Positions 53,496 to 63,139 of a stretch of DNA of 64,000 bases are shown in pieces. Each line of letters opens with the position of its first letter. The first letter of the stretch is position 1. Source of the DNA: Actinomycetota bacterium (GTDB lineage: Bacteria > Actinomycetota > Actinomycetes > S36-B12). Location of the stretch: the NCBI GenBank assembly GCA_030684515.1, contig JAUXVJ010000024.1:103663-167662 (forward strand), given 5' to 3'. Both the position numbers and the translations under genes were made by a program. The notes beneath the pieces were generated by a model. The model was not told where the DNA came from. It was given only the letters and a program-made list of their open reading frames with translations, and made no database searches.

Positions 53496-54560
53496 TTATG
53501 CGGCGCTGCCAGAAGTTGATGCGAATGTCTGTCCGGCCTTCTTTGACCAGGACGCCAAGGCGATGACACCGATCACAATCTGTGGCACAAAAGAACAGGC
53601 GCGCCAGACCAAGTCAGCTGCCGTGGCCGTGCCTTCTGGCACTCCGAAACTCACAAGCAAAGCGATCATCGCTGCGTCCACTGTGCCAAGCCCACCAGGG
53701 GTGATCGGGATCATCAGGCCCAGCTGACTGATGGCGAAGGCTGCAAACACCAACAGGAATGGCGTTCCAGGCTCATCCCATCCTTCGATACCTCGCAAAG
53801 CCACATACAGGATCAGGAACTGAGTGAATGACACGGCAACTTGAGCAAGGGTCAGCGCTGCCCAGCGACGCTTGAGCACGCCATACATGCTCTGGCGGAA
53901 GCTGGTCAGGGGTCCAACAAGATCGAGCTCCTTGACCGCCTTGATACGCTTGCGGAATGGCCCGATGATCTTGTTGCCGAGCTTTCCGATCCAGATGGCG
54001 GCCGGTTCAGACCTCATGACCAAGGTGAAACCCAAAATGGCGCCAATGAGCAGCGCCAGACCAATGAGCCCGCCAAGGATGTAGGAGTTGCCGTCCTCGC
54101 CTGCGATCGTGATGGCCAGCACGCCAAGAATCGGAAAGCCCAAGGTGACAAAAGTGCTCCAAATACTGACCGCGGTGATCGCAGAAGTTGCTGCGGCCGG
54201 GGCGATCTTGTACGAGGCGAGCATCCCGTATTGGAATGCCAGGCCGACCGCGCCGCCGCCGGGCACCCCATTGCTGATGGCAAAGGCGGCTTGATTGATC
54301 TGCTCTGATGGCCAGAATCGCAAGCCAGGTGTGGCAGCCATGAACGGGAAGCCGTAACACGTCAGATAGACCACAACGCTGATGAAGACCGCAACCAGGG
54401 CCCATATCGACATCGACTTCAGTGCTTCCCAGGCCTGGTCGTAACTGCCGATCTGCGGAATCACCTTCCAGAAGATGATCACGATGAAGAACAAGCCGAC
54501 TGCGCCAAGAATGAGCGACTTCTTCTTATCCAGCTGAGAAGAAGGGGCCGGCGAGGACAT
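53496..54560 (-). CDS. Lysylphosphatidylglycerol synthase-type (AglD/MprF TM) flippase-like protein
   Basis: 354-residue polytopic membrane protein with eight hydrophobic segments, matching the lysylphosphatidylglycerol synthase transmembrane (UPF0104) family. Typical motifs include SNGVPGGGAVGLAFQYGML, ITPGGLGTVDAAMIALLVSFG and a basic loop FRKRIKAVKEL. The family includes MprF flippase domains and glycosyltransferase-linked proteins; no synthase domain is present, so lipid transport or cell-wall lipid biosynthesis is inference. ATG 54560; a strong terminator lies after it. Confidence 0.82.
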   Translation of the reverse strand: MSSPAPSSQLDKKKSLILGAVGLFFIVIIFWKVIPQIGSYDQAWEALKSMSIWALVAVFISVVVYLTCYGFPFMAATPGLRFWPSEQINQAAFAISNGVPGGGAVGLAFQYGMLASYKIAPAAATSAITAVSIWSTFVTLGFPILGVLAITIAGEDGNSYILGGLIGLALLIGAILGFTLVMRSEPAAIWIGKLGNKIIGPFRKRIKAVKELDLVGPLTSFRQSMYGVLKRRWAALTLAQVAVSFTQFLILYVALRGIEGWDEPGTPFLLVFAAFAISQLGLMIPITPGGLGTVDAAMIALLVSFGVPEGTATAADLVWRACSFVPQIVIGVIALASWSKKAGQTFASTSGSAA

Positions 54561-54635
54561 GGGGCTAAGGCTCCCACATCGGGCATATCGGGGGGCCGTG
54601 TCTGGACCGAAACCTGCATTAGGCAGGATGCAGAC

Positions 54636-55271
54636 ATGCGGCTAGATCACATCTCATACGCCTGCACGGCAAGCGAACTGCCAGACGTTGTTCAACGCAT
54701 TGGTTCAGACCTCGCGGCAACCTTTCGCGATGGTGGCCGGCATCCGCAATTTGGCACTCGCAACTTCATTCTTCCGATGGCCAATGGCTGCTACATCGAG
54801 GTGGTCTCGGCACTTGATCACCCAGCAGCCGACAAGGCGCCATTTGGCCGAGCAGTGAATCACTGCGCGACCAATGGCGGTGGCTGGATGAGTTGGGCGA
54901 TCTCGGTCGACGACATCAAGCCCTATGAAGAACGACTTGGTCGCGAAGCCGCTCCTGGGCATCGGATCCTGCCTGACGGACAGAAGCTTGAATGGAAGCA
55001 ACTGGGCGTGCTGAACGTCATGGAGAACCCGCAGTTGCCATTCTTCGTTGAATGGTCCAGCTCACAGGGCATGCACCCATCATCAGGTGCCGGCAATGTC
55101 ACCGTGGAGCGCATTGAGATTGCGGGCGACCCCCACACCGTCAGCGCCTACATCGGCGAGAACTTCATGGACGTGATGGATGGCGTGTACGTCGAATGGG
55201 TTGAGGCCGAAAGCCCAGGCATCATCGCGGTCACCTTTTCAACACCAAACGGCACAGTTCGAATCGACTGA
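54636..55271 (+). CDS. VOC (glyoxalase-like) domain protein
   Basis: 211-residue protein of the glyoxalase-like group. The N-terminal paired beta-alpha-beta unit (MRLDHISYACTASELP) carries a histidine metal ligand, and the motif NGCYIEVVSALDHP gives a glutamate ligand; the second half repeats weaker features. It may be a dioxygenase or isomerase-like enzyme; substrate unknown. Its neighbour AI-2E-type permease follows 69 bp later on the same strand. ATG 54636 begins directly at the family start. Confidence 0.85.
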   Translation: MRLDHISYACTASELPDVVQRIGSDLAATFRDGGRHPQFGTRNFILPMANGCYIEVVSALDHPAADKAPFGRAVNHCATNGGGWMSWAISVDDIKPYEERLGREAAPGHRILPDGQKLEWKQLGVLNVMENPQLPFFVEWSSSQGMHPSSGAGNVTVERIEIAGDPHTVSAYIGENFMDVMDGVYVEWVEAESPGIIAVTFSTPNGTVRID

Positions 55272-55340
55272 TCACAACACGGCGCGTCATCTCCGCCGCG
55301 TGGGCTAGCCTGCGTGCCCTAGCACAGTGAGGGGTTCACG

Positions 55341-56429
55341 TTGAGCGGGCAAGAGAACATCCCAGACACCCTGCGCACACTGGCAGGCTTCACCTGGCGC
55401 CTCCTTGTTCTTGTCGCCGGCATCGCCTTCATTCTCTATATCTTCAACGGGATCTTCCCTGTGGTGTTCGCATTGTTCTTTGCGATGCTCGTGACGGCCT
55501 GGACCTCACCTGTGATGCACCTCTACAACCGGCTCCTGCCCAAAGTGCTGTCGATGATTCTGGCCCTGATCACCATCACTGCAATCGTCCTTCTCATTCT
55601 GGCCACAGTCATCAACGCCACGATCCACGAAGGACCAAAACTCGTCGATTCGATCACGGCCGGCTTTGCAGAGATTGAAACCTGGATGAAGACCGGGCCA
55701 CTGAAGCTCTCGGATTCGCAGTTCTCCAATCTGCTTGAAGAGTTGCAGAGTTGGGGTACTGGAGTGCTCAAGACCATCGCCGGTGATGCCTTCGGCGCGC
55801 TTGGGTCCATTGGCACCCTCATCATCGCGGGCTCTGTGTTCATCTTTGGAGTGATCTTCTTCCTGATGTCACCGGCAAAGATCTGGGACTGGCTGATGAG
55901 TTGGATGCCCGTGCAGCTGCGCGAGCATGTGGACACCTCAGGAAGGATCGCCTGGGACTCCATTGCCGGATACACCCGAGGCATTGTGGTGATCGCCCTC
56001 CTGGACGGACTGCTCGTCTACATCGGGCTGCTGATTCTCCAAGTCCCCCTGGCTCCCGCGCTGGCCGCTGTGGTCTTCCTGGGGGCATTCATCCCGGTTA
56101 TTGGCGCGCCCATTGCCACCTTCTTCGCTGCCATCGTCGCCCTGGCCGAGAACGGACCCCTCACGGCAGCCCTTGTCGTGCTCTTGACGATCCTGGTGGG
56201 CAGTTTCGACGGCGATGTCATGCAGCCGCTCGTCATGGGCAAGGCGGTCAACCTGCATCCCCTGGCCATCGTGGTAGCCATCGCTGCCGGCAGCATCGCG
56301 CTGGGCATCGTGGGCGCACTGATCGCCGTCCCCATCGCCGGTGCTATCTACGGCGTGGCTCGCTACGTGACTGGACGAGACCCCGATCATCCGTACACCC
56401 CGACCCCGAAATTCCAGGACTCGGCCTAG
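55341..56429 (+). CDS. AI-2E family permease
   Basis: 362-residue membrane protein of the AI-2E family, which includes exporters of autoinducer-2 and sodium/proton antiporters. Eight hydrophobic segments, a central extracellular helix-rich loop (about 95-155), and the family motif GAFIPVIGAPIATFFA are visible; a late FDGDVMQPLVMGKAVNLHPLAIV segment is characteristic. Start is TTG 55341 with AGGGG upstream. Substrate cannot be inferred; no LuxS is in the window. The 3' end overlaps the DUF3293 gene by 4 bp. Confidence 0.9.
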   Translation: MSGQENIPDTLRTLAGFTWRLLVLVAGIAFILYIFNGIFPVVFALFFAMLVTAWTSPVMHLYNRLLPKVLSMILALITITAIVLLILATVINATIHEGPKLVDSITAGFAEIETWMKTGPLKLSDSQFSNLLEELQSWGTGVLKTIAGDAFGALGSIGTLIIAGSVFIFGVIFFLMSPAKIWDWLMSWMPVQLREHVDTSGRIAWDSIAGYTRGIVVIALLDGLLVYIGLLILQVPLAPALAAVVFLGAFIPVIGAPIATFFAAIVALAENGPLTAALVVLLTILVGSFDGDVMQPLVMGKAVNLHPLAIVVAIAAGSIALGIVGALIAVPIAGAIYGVARYVTGRDPDHPYTPTPKFQDSA

Positions 56430-56833
56430 CCAGGCAGACAGGAGACCACTGTCCGCTCCCCTTGCGCGCAATAGGCATAGATCGCGAATTGCTCAAACTG
56501 CGCAGCCAGACTCTGACCCACACTGATCGGCATATCCCACACGAGAAATGCTGGCTCCCGGAATTGGCCATCGGGCGAAGAGCATTCCGCCGGCCAGACC
56601 TCATAGTCCATCGTCTGCAAAATGCTCCGCATCTGCTCATTGCGCGCCACATTCACCTCAAGGTCTGGACGCGCAAATCCAGGGTTCCAGGCAGTCATCA
56701 CCACGCACGCTTGGCCGCGCATCGCCGCGAACAACGCGGGGTCACTCCACCCGAGTTCGAGACAGGCCTGAGGCTCTAAGGCGCTCACGATGGACGCCTG
56801 ATACTCGGCGAAGAGCTCCTCCTGAGTCTGCAC
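56426..56833 (-). CDS. DUF3293 protein
   Basis: 135-residue soluble protein matching DUF3293: TAWNPGFARPDLEVNVARNEQMRSIL, a PAECSSPDGQFREPAFLVWD block and FEQFAIYAYCAQGERTVV. Function unknown. GTG 56833 was used with GAGGAGGGG upstream. It is divergent from helR by 154 bp and convergent with the AI-2E gene. Confidence 0.8.
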   Translation of the reverse strand: MQTQEELFAEYQASIVSALEPQACLELGWSDPALFAAMRGQACVVMTAWNPGFARPDLEVNVARNEQMRSILQTMDYEVWPAECSSPDGQFREPAFLVWDMPISVGQSLAAQFEQFAIYAYCAQGERTVVSCLPG

Positions 56834-56987
56834 TGTCTGACCCCTCCTCGATCTCCCTGAAGTTCACCCAATTGCTGAATTGAAGAATTGCCTCCCGTTC
56901 ACCATTGAGCATTGTGTCTCTGGCAGACTGTTGGCCCCAAACAACGGCATCACCCAGGTGTGAACAGTCAGCACAACAGGAGGTGGA

Positions 56988-59132
56988 GTGGACGAGGCGC
57001 TACGACTCGAGCAGTCGCACGTCGACCACTGCTACTCGCTGCTCGCCAGCTATGTGAGCCATCTGGAAGACCGCATCAACACCACCTCCTCTGCCCTGAG
57101 CACCGGCACAGGACAAGACGACCTTGAGCGTGAAGCCATGCTCGACAACCTTGTCTCCCAGCTTCGCGCTGCGCGCACTTCAGACACCCGACTGTGCTTT
57201 GGACGCATCGATGGCAGCTCCGGCAGCTATCACATCGGACGCATCGGACTGCGCGATGCTGACGGCGAACCGGAACTGATCGACTGGCGAGCGCCAAACG
57301 CAGCGGCCTTCTATCAAGCCACCTTCGCCAATCCCTTGGGCGTGCAGTTGCGCCGACGCATCGTCACACGCGAACGCACAGTGACGCACGTCGAGGACGA
57401 GGTGCTGAACGATCCGACCCTGACAGAATCCAGGGCAGCAGCGGCCGCCCTGGATGCTCCTCGCGAGGGCCGGATGGGCGACATCATCGCAACGATCGCG
57501 GCTGATCAGGACTCGATCATCCGCAGCCCTTTGAACCAGCTGACCGTGGTGCAAGGCGGGCCGGGAACGGGCAAGACAGTTGTCGCCTTGCACCGCGCTG
57601 CTTGGCTGCTCTACACCTTCCGCGAGAAATTGGCGCGCGACGGAGTGCTCGTCGTTGGCCCCTCCCCCACGTTCCTGCACTACATCGACCAGGTGCTGCC
57701 AAGCCTGGGCGAAACTGATGTCGTCCTGCTTACTCCTGGCCAGTTGTATCCCGGGATCGATGCGCGGCGACATGACGTCGACGAGGTTGCAGCGATCAAG
57801 GGTGACGCGCGGATGGCCCAAGTCATCGCCAATGCCGTACGCCAGCGTCGACGCATTCCAAAACACGATTTCACCATCACGATGGAAGATCGCTCCACAG
57901 TGATGATCACCGCGAAACAACTGCATGATGCTGAGCGCGCAGTTGCCCGCAATGCCAGTTTCCACGGCGGTCGTGACACTTTCCTTCTTCGCGCCCTTGA
58001 CCATCTGGCTGCCTATCGGGCGCGTCAACATGGCGAGGATGCAAGTGACCCCGAGGTCCGACGCGATCAGGTGAGCGAACTTGTGGAGGATCGCAATATC
58101 CGCCGCGAACTCAACCTGATGTGGATGCCGATTGCGCCGGAATTGCTCGTCCGCCGACTGTTGACCGACGTCGATCGCCTCAGGGCTGCGACCGCTTCAG
58201 TGCTGACAGCTCAGGAGACCTTGTTGATTCTCAAGGATCCCGACGCAGCCTGGACCATCGATGATGTGCCGCTCATTGACGAGGCCGCGGAACTTCTTGG
58301 TCCGTGGGATCCAGACGAGGCGCGTTCCAATGCGCGCGAGTCAGCCGAACGTCGCCATGAACTTGCGCATGCAGAGCAAGCGATCAGCAATACCGACATG
58401 GGTGGCTGGATTGATGCTGCCGGTCTGGTGGGACGCATGTACAGCGCAAGCGAGCGCCGCTCAGTTGCCGAACTGGCATCCGCTGATCGCAGCTGGGTCT
58501 ACGGACACATCGTGGTTGACGAGGCACAGGAACTCTCGCGGATGGCCTGGCGAGTGCTCTCCCGACGCGCCACTCGCAAATCGATGACGATCGTCGGCGA
58601 TGTGCAGCAGACCAGTCACCCGGCCGGGGCGCGCAATTGGGAAGAAGCGCTCGGCGATATCCGCGGCACCATGGACCTGCACGTACTCACGGTCACCTAC
58701 CGCATCACCGAGCAGATTGCCGTCAAGGCCACCGAACTGCTGACTGCTGCAGGTGGCGATGCGCCTGAATTGCATCCAGTGCGCGAGGGCGCCGATGTCC
58801 AAGTGCACGACATCACGCCCGAGCAGCTGGCCGAGCTGGTCACCAAGACAGTGGCCAACATCCCTGGTCGCGCCGCTGTGATTGCCCCTGATGATCAGAT
58901 CGACGAGCTGTCAGCGCAGTTGCTTGCTGCCAGTGACGAGTTCGGCATCGGCGACAAGGCTCTGGATGCCCCGATTGCGATCCTCTCCGCTCGCGACACA
59001 AAGGGACTCGAATTTGACGTGGTGTTTGTGATTGATCCCGCCGCAATGGGATCGCAGACCAAACGAGGTGCCGACCTGTATGTCGCTGCCACCCGGGCAA
59101 CGCAGGTCATGCATCTGGTGAACTGGCTCTAG
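56988..59132 (+). CDS. helR: HelD/HelR-type RNA polymerase recycling ATPase
   Basis: 714-residue superfamily 1 helicase-like ATPase that removes RNA polymerase from DNA and recycles it; actinobacterial HelR also displaces rifampicin. Motifs: Walker A VQGGPGTGKTVVALHRAAW (about 190), Walker B VVDEAQELSRMAWR, motif III VGDVQQTSHPAG, motif IV VTYRITEQI and late DTKGLEFDVVFV. The N-terminal coiled coil with SHLEDRINTT is the secondary-channel arm. GTG 56988 has AGGAGGTGG 3 nt upstream. Class is inferred from the sequence. No rifampicin-associated element was recognised upstream. Confidence 0.88.
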   Translation: MDEALRLEQSHVDHCYSLLASYVSHLEDRINTTSSALSTGTGQDDLEREAMLDNLVSQLRAARTSDTRLCFGRIDGSSGSYHIGRIGLRDADGEPELIDWRAPNAAAFYQATFANPLGVQLRRRIVTRERTVTHVEDEVLNDPTLTESRAAAAALDAPREGRMGDIIATIAADQDSIIRSPLNQLTVVQGGPGTGKTVVALHRAAWLLYTFREKLARDGVLVVGPSPTFLHYIDQVLPSLGETDVVLLTPGQLYPGIDARRHDVDEVAAIKGDARMAQVIANAVRQRRRIPKHDFTITMEDRSTVMITAKQLHDAERAVARNASFHGGRDTFLLRALDHLAAYRARQHGEDASDPEVRRDQVSELVEDRNIRRELNLMWMPIAPELLVRRLLTDVDRLRAATASVLTAQETLLILKDPDAAWTIDDVPLIDEAAELLGPWDPDEARSNARESAERRHELAHAEQAISNTDMGGWIDAAGLVGRMYSASERRSVAELASADRSWVYGHIVVDEAQELSRMAWRVLSRRATRKSMTIVGDVQQTSHPAGARNWEEALGDIRGTMDLHVLTVTYRITEQIAVKATELLTAAGGDAPELHPVREGADVQVHDITPEQLAELVTKTVANIPGRAAVIAPDDQIDELSAQLLAASDEFGIGDKALDAPIAILSARDTKGLEFDVVFVIDPAAMGSQTKRGADLYVAATRATQVMHLVNWL

Positions 59133-60085
59133 CTCTGTGAACTTTGCTCGCCGAGGTGCTTGAGCAGGAATTCTCCGCGCTGCACGAAGGCCTTGTCCGC
59201 AAGATCACTCATTGAGGCTTCGAAGCCATGCGGAGCACCGCGCCGCAGATGGAACTCAACGCTCACACCAGCGGCTTCTAGGGACTTGGCGTACAGCTCA
59301 TCCTCTTCGCGGAACAGATCAAGAGTGCCCACCTCGATGTAGGTCGGCGGCAGACCTTCGAGGGCCTTGGCTCGCGCGGGTGCCGCATAAGGCGAGACAT
59401 CTGGAGTTCCTGCCTTGCCCTTGAGCAGGCAGTTCCAACTGGTGATGTTGTCCGCCACACTCCACGTCAGAAATCGCGCAGCAATCGGGCCGGCCTTGTC
59501 GGTGCGGTCATCGAGCATCGGATAGACCAAGACCTGGCAGGCAACCGGGTGCTCGCCCATATCGCGCAGACGCAGCACCACCCCCGCCGCTATGGCTCCA
59601 CCAGAACTGTGTCCCACAATGCCAATGCGCGAGCGATCCAGATTGAGTTCGCCGGCATGCGAATAGGCCCAGGCGATGGCCTCAGCCACGTCATCTCGCT
59701 GCGCCGGGTAGGTGTGCTCAGGAGCCAATCGGTAACCGACCGACAGGGCAGGTATCCCGGTCAGTTCCACATAGCGCGCAACCGTGGCATTGCTGGCGTC
59801 AATGGATCCCATGATCATGCCGCCACCGTGCACAAAGACCACCAGAGCACGGCTCGTGGAGCCCTTCTTGCGGTACACCCGCGCAGGAATGCGCTGGCCG
59901 TGCCGACCGGTGACAGTGATGTCGGTCGTGGCGATCGTGTCGGGAACCTTCATTCCCTCAGAGACTGGACCGAACATCTTCTCGGCATTGGCACGGCGAC
60001 CCTGCCAATCCCCTACGGGCAGATCCGAGCCGCCCCTCAGGTCAAAGGCAGACCTCAGCGACTTGGAGAGCTCAGTGATCCTCAC
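59129..60085 (-). CDS. Hormone-sensitive-lipase-type alpha/beta hydrolase
   Basis: 318-residue esterase of the HSL family. Oxyanion motif HGGGMIMGS, nucleophile GHSSGGAIAAG, acid in DLFREEDE and a catalytic His in GAPHGFEA are visible. No signal peptide, so cytoplasmic. Natural substrate unknown; activity on short acyl esters is typical. Start GTG 60085 has TAACAT 6 nt upstream (leaderless). It overlaps the end of helR by 4 bp, convergent. Confidence 0.92.
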   Translation of the reverse strand: MRITELSKSLRSAFDLRGGSDLPVGDWQGRRANAEKMFGPVSEGMKVPDTIATTDITVTGRHGQRIPARVYRKKGSTSRALVVFVHGGGMIMGSIDASNATVARYVELTGIPALSVGYRLAPEHTYPAQRDDVAEAIAWAYSHAGELNLDRSRIGIVGHSSGGAIAAGVVLRLRDMGEHPVACQVLVYPMLDDRTDKAGPIAARFLTWSVADNITSWNCLLKGKAGTPDVSPYAAPARAKALEGLPPTYIEVGTLDLFREEDELYAKSLEAAGVSVEFHLRRGAPHGFEASMSDLADKAFVQRGEFLLKHLGEQSSQS

Positions 60086-60091
60086 ACGCCG

Positions 60092-60097
60092 ATGTTA
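60092..60097 (-). promoter_or_regulatory. -10 box for the leaderless esterase transcript
   Basis: Minus-strand TAACAT ends 6 nt before GTG 60085. Confidence 0.6.
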
Positions 60098-60137
60098 GGC
60101 CATCAGGCGCGGTGTCCTGATGACCTACATGCCCGAC

Positions 60138-61172
60138 TCAGCGTCGGCGATTGTCTCGTTTGAAGGCTGGGTTGGGCGCAAAGTTGGTCATGCCTGCCGC
60201 ATCGGTCCCCACAGGGACGATCTTGTCGATCGCATCCAGGGTTCCCCAGTCCAGCGTCACATCGGCCGCCGCAATGGCGTCATCCAACTGCGATCGAGTA
60301 CGAGGACCGATGATCGTGGAGGTGATTGCCGGGTGCGCGTCGACAAATCCATAGGACATCTGCGTAAGCGTCAGACCCGCTTGCTTGGCCACCTCATCGA
60401 GCTCCTCGATGAGGTCGTAGCGAGCTTCAAGCACCTCAGGGTTGTCGCCCATGCGAGCCAACTTGGCGAATCGTCCGGTGCCGCCGTAGCGAGAGTCTGC
60501 TGGCATGCCCACTTCTCGCCGGTATTTTCCGGTAAGCCAGCCACCAGCCAAGGGACTCCACGGGATGACCGCCATGTTGTGGCGCGCGGCCGTTGGCAGT
60601 ACAGCAGTTTCGATCCCGCGAGAGAAGATTGAATACTGCGGCTGTTCACATACAAAGCGCTGAACGTTGCGTCGACGTGAAGCCCATTGCGCTTCCACAA
60701 TCCATTCGGCTGGGTAGGTGGAGGAGCCGAGGTAGCGCACTTTGCCCTGCTGAACGAGGTATGAAAGCCCATCCATGATCTCTTCGATATCGGTTGACCA
60801 GTCAAGGCGATGCACTTGGTACAGATCGATGTAGTCAGTGTTGAGGCGGCGCAGGCTCTCCTCACAGGCCTGAATCACCCAGCGGCGGGAGCTGCCACGC
60901 CGATTGAGTCCCTCACCCATGGGGTTGAAGCACTTGGTTGCCACGATCACGTCATCACGGCGACCTGCAAGTGCCTTGCCGACTATGACCTCGCTCTCAC
61001 CTTCGGAGTACGTGTCTGCGGTGTCCACGAAGTTGATGCCCGATTCAAGGGCGTGATGAATCTGGCCGATGCAGTCCTCGTGATCGGTGTTGCTATTGCT
61101 GCCGTACATCATCGCGCCAAGGCACTGGCTGCTGACTTCGATGCCCGTGGTGGCCAACTTCCGATAACGCAT
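60138..61172 (-). CDS. Aldo/keto reductase
   Basis: 344-residue NADPH-dependent carbonyl reductase with a TIM barrel. Catalytic tetrad: Asp in DTADTYSEG, Tyr of TYSEG, Lys in VATKCFN and His in YQVHRLDW. The coenzyme-binding C-terminal IIGPRTRSQLDD loop is present. Resembles the tas/YhdN group; substrate unknown. ATG 61172 has GGAG upstream. It lies upstream of the esterase gene (52 bp), which has its own -10 box. Confidence 0.93.
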   Translation of the reverse strand: MRYRKLATTGIEVSSQCLGAMMYGSNSNTDHEDCIGQIHHALESGINFVDTADTYSEGESEVIVGKALAGRRDDVIVATKCFNPMGEGLNRRGSSRRWVIQACEESLRRLNTDYIDLYQVHRLDWSTDIEEIMDGLSYLVQQGKVRYLGSSTYPAEWIVEAQWASRRRNVQRFVCEQPQYSIFSRGIETAVLPTAARHNMAVIPWSPLAGGWLTGKYRREVGMPADSRYGGTGRFAKLARMGDNPEVLEARYDLIEELDEVAKQAGLTLTQMSYGFVDAHPAITSTIIGPRTRSQLDDAIAAADVTLDWGTLDAIDKIVPVGTDAAGMTNFAPNPAFKRDNRRR

Positions 61173-61237
61173 GCGAGAACTCCAAATGGTCAGGTGTGGT
61201 TGGTGCGGAGACGATCAGGTTACAAGCCGAACAGGAG

Positions 61238-62071
61238 TCAGGCGTCTCTTCGCACCAGAAGGATCCCGGCGATCGCCAAACTCAGAACTACCCAGGCGGT
61301 GTACACCGCGATGCCTGGTCCGATCGACAGCATGTCAGCTCGCTGTTGCACTTCGGTGAATGGTGCCGCCGCGTTTGACGGCAGGAACTTCAGCACTATT
61401 CGCCACGACTCAGGAAGCAGCGCAGTCAGCAAGGCGGGGAGGATCAAGACTCCGCCGATGACCGTTGCGATCGCTCCAGGCATGGATCGCATGGCCATGC
61501 CAAGTGCCAAGCCGATGATGGCCAAGCCAGTGATATTTGCAGCTGTACCGAACAGGACTCGCTGCGCATCAGGATCAGTGAATGCCACCGTCTCCGAACC
61601 CGCAGCACTGAGCACCGCCATGCCCAGGAAGAAGGCGCCGAAGGCAGCGATCAAGGTCACCGGAATCACAAAGATCACAAGAGCAATCGTCTTGGCCCAC
61701 AGCACACTGAGTCTCTTGGGCACAAAGGACAATGTGGTGCGGATCATTCCGCTTCCGTACTCGCGTGCGCCAGACAGCACGCCAAACACCGACATGACCA
61801 GCACAGCAAATCCGCCACCTGCGAGCACTGTTGTTACGGGGTCCAGCACAAAGGTCTGCGGCGGTCCGTTGCTGCCGTCGTCGATCTGGCCAGTTGTCGA
61901 AAGCGCAGCCAGCGCGCCGAAGGCAACGAACAGGCCCAGCATCGTGATCAACATGATCCAGGTCGAACGCAGGGTGCGCAGTTTGAGAATCTCAGATTTC
62001 AGAACCCGAACAAAGGTCAGCTTCAGCTGCTGACCATCCGTCACATACCTCGGTGAAGTATCAGTGCTCAT
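61238..62071 (-). CDS. ABC-2 type transporter permease
   Basis: 277-residue membrane permease with six hydrophobic segments and the ABC-2 pattern: an N-terminal amphipathic stretch, FVRVLKSEILKLRTLRSTW, large extracellular loop with GPPQTFVLDPV, and a SGAREYGSGMIRTTL cytoplasmic loop. ATG 62071 overlaps the ATPase gene by 4 bp, so the two make one exporter with two copies of each. Cargo unknown; antibiotic or lipid export are common. Confidence 0.88.
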   Translation of the reverse strand: MSTDTSPRYVTDGQQLKLTFVRVLKSEILKLRTLRSTWIMLITMLGLFVAFGALAALSTTGQIDDGSNGPPQTFVLDPVTTVLAGGGFAVLVMSVFGVLSGAREYGSGMIRTTLSFVPKRLSVLWAKTIALVIFVIPVTLIAAFGAFFLGMAVLSAAGSETVAFTDPDAQRVLFGTAANITGLAIIGLALGMAMRSMPGAIATVIGGVLILPALLTALLPESWRIVLKFLPSNAAAPFTEVQQRADMLSIGPGIAVYTAWVVLSLAIAGILLVRRDA

Positions 62072-62994
62072 GCTGCAGCTCCGTCGGTGTGAAATTCCAC
62101 TGAGTCCTTGGTCAGTTCCATGAAGGCCTCTTCCAACGAGGCACTCAAGGGCGTGAGTTCGTGCAGCACAAGTCCGGCTGCAAATGCCTCCTGACCAATT
62201 TCGGCCGAATCCATACCGGAGAGCACAAGGACGTTTGGTTCGATCAGCTCGCTGCTGGTCACTCGTCCCTCCAGCAGGGACTGCAACTGCGCGGCGGCGG
62301 GTGCCACGACTCGGACTCGATTTGCTGAGGATGCGGCAATGAACTCGCGCATGGTGGTGTCAGCCATGATGCGTCCGCGACCAATGATGATGAGTTGATC
62401 GGCAATGAGTTCCATCTCGGTCATGAGGTGGGAGGACAAGAAGACAGTGCGCCCTTCATTGGCCAACTGGCGCAGCAGATTGCGAATCCACAGCACTCCA
62501 TCTGGATCCAGGCCGTTGACCGGTTCATCGAGCATGACCATGCGGGGATCTCCAAGCAGTGCCACTGCTATTCCGAGGCGTTGACCCATGCCAAGTGAGA
62601 AACCACCGGCCTTGGATCGCGCGACTGCAGTGAGCCCCACGAGCGCAAGCACTTCATCGACTCGCTTGTCGCTGATGCCCGAGGTCGAAGCAAGGGTCCG
62701 CAGGTGATTGCGCGCGGACCGCGCCTTGTCGAATCCCTTGGCTTCAAGCAGTGCGCCAATTTCTGCCACTGGGGTGCGTGCCGCCTTGTACGGCTGGCCA
62801 TTGATCAGCACTGATCCGCTGTTGGGCTTGTCGAGTCCAAGAATCATGCGCATGGTTGTGGATTTGCCAGCGCCATTTGGACCAAGAAATCCAGTTACCA
62901 CACCTGGATTGACGTTGAAGCTGACATCGTCCACTGCAGTGACCTTGCCGTAGCGCTTGGTCAGGTTCCTGACTTCAATCACTTCGCCCCCCAT
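62068..62994 (-). CDS. ABC transporter ATPase
   Basis: 308-residue ATP-binding subunit with Walker A FLGPNGAGKSTTM, the signature FSLGMGQRLGIA, Walker B VMLDEPVNGLDPDG and the H-loop SSHLMTEM. The C-terminal about 80 residues are the extension seen in drug-export ATPases. ATG 62994 is used, but GTG 62982 may be the real start because GGGGGG sits 4 nt before it and the family begins IEVRNLTKRYG. Coupled to the permease. Divergent from the membrane fusion protein gene. Confidence 0.9.
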   Translation of the reverse strand: MGGEVIEVRNLTKRYGKVTAVDDVSFNVNPGVVTGFLGPNGAGKSTTMRMILGLDKPNSGSVLINGQPYKAARTPVAEIGALLEAKGFDKARSARNHLRTLASTSGISDKRVDEVLALVGLTAVARSKAGGFSLGMGQRLGIAVALLGDPRMVMLDEPVNGLDPDGVLWIRNLLRQLANEGRTVFLSSHLMTEMELIADQLIIIGRGRIMADTTMREFIAASSANRVRVVAPAAAQLQSLLEGRVTSSELIEPNVLVLSGMDSAEIGQEAFAAGLVLHELTPLSASLEEAFMELTKDSVEFHTDGAAA

Positions 62995-63139
62995 CGACCG
63001 AACTCACATGACGATAGTCCACGTTCATCTGACCTTCTACTTACGCGCTTCTGTCATTGGGCCGCACATTGATCAAACGCTTACCAAGCCCAAACCGAAG
63101 GCGCCATGACTGCTGAACTTTGCTGGCAAGACTGCATTC

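Noticed and set aside
60810-62033. 407-codon plus-strand open frame
   Set aside because: Runs antisense through the aldo/keto reductase and ABC permease genes, both complete and family-like; no domain in this frame.
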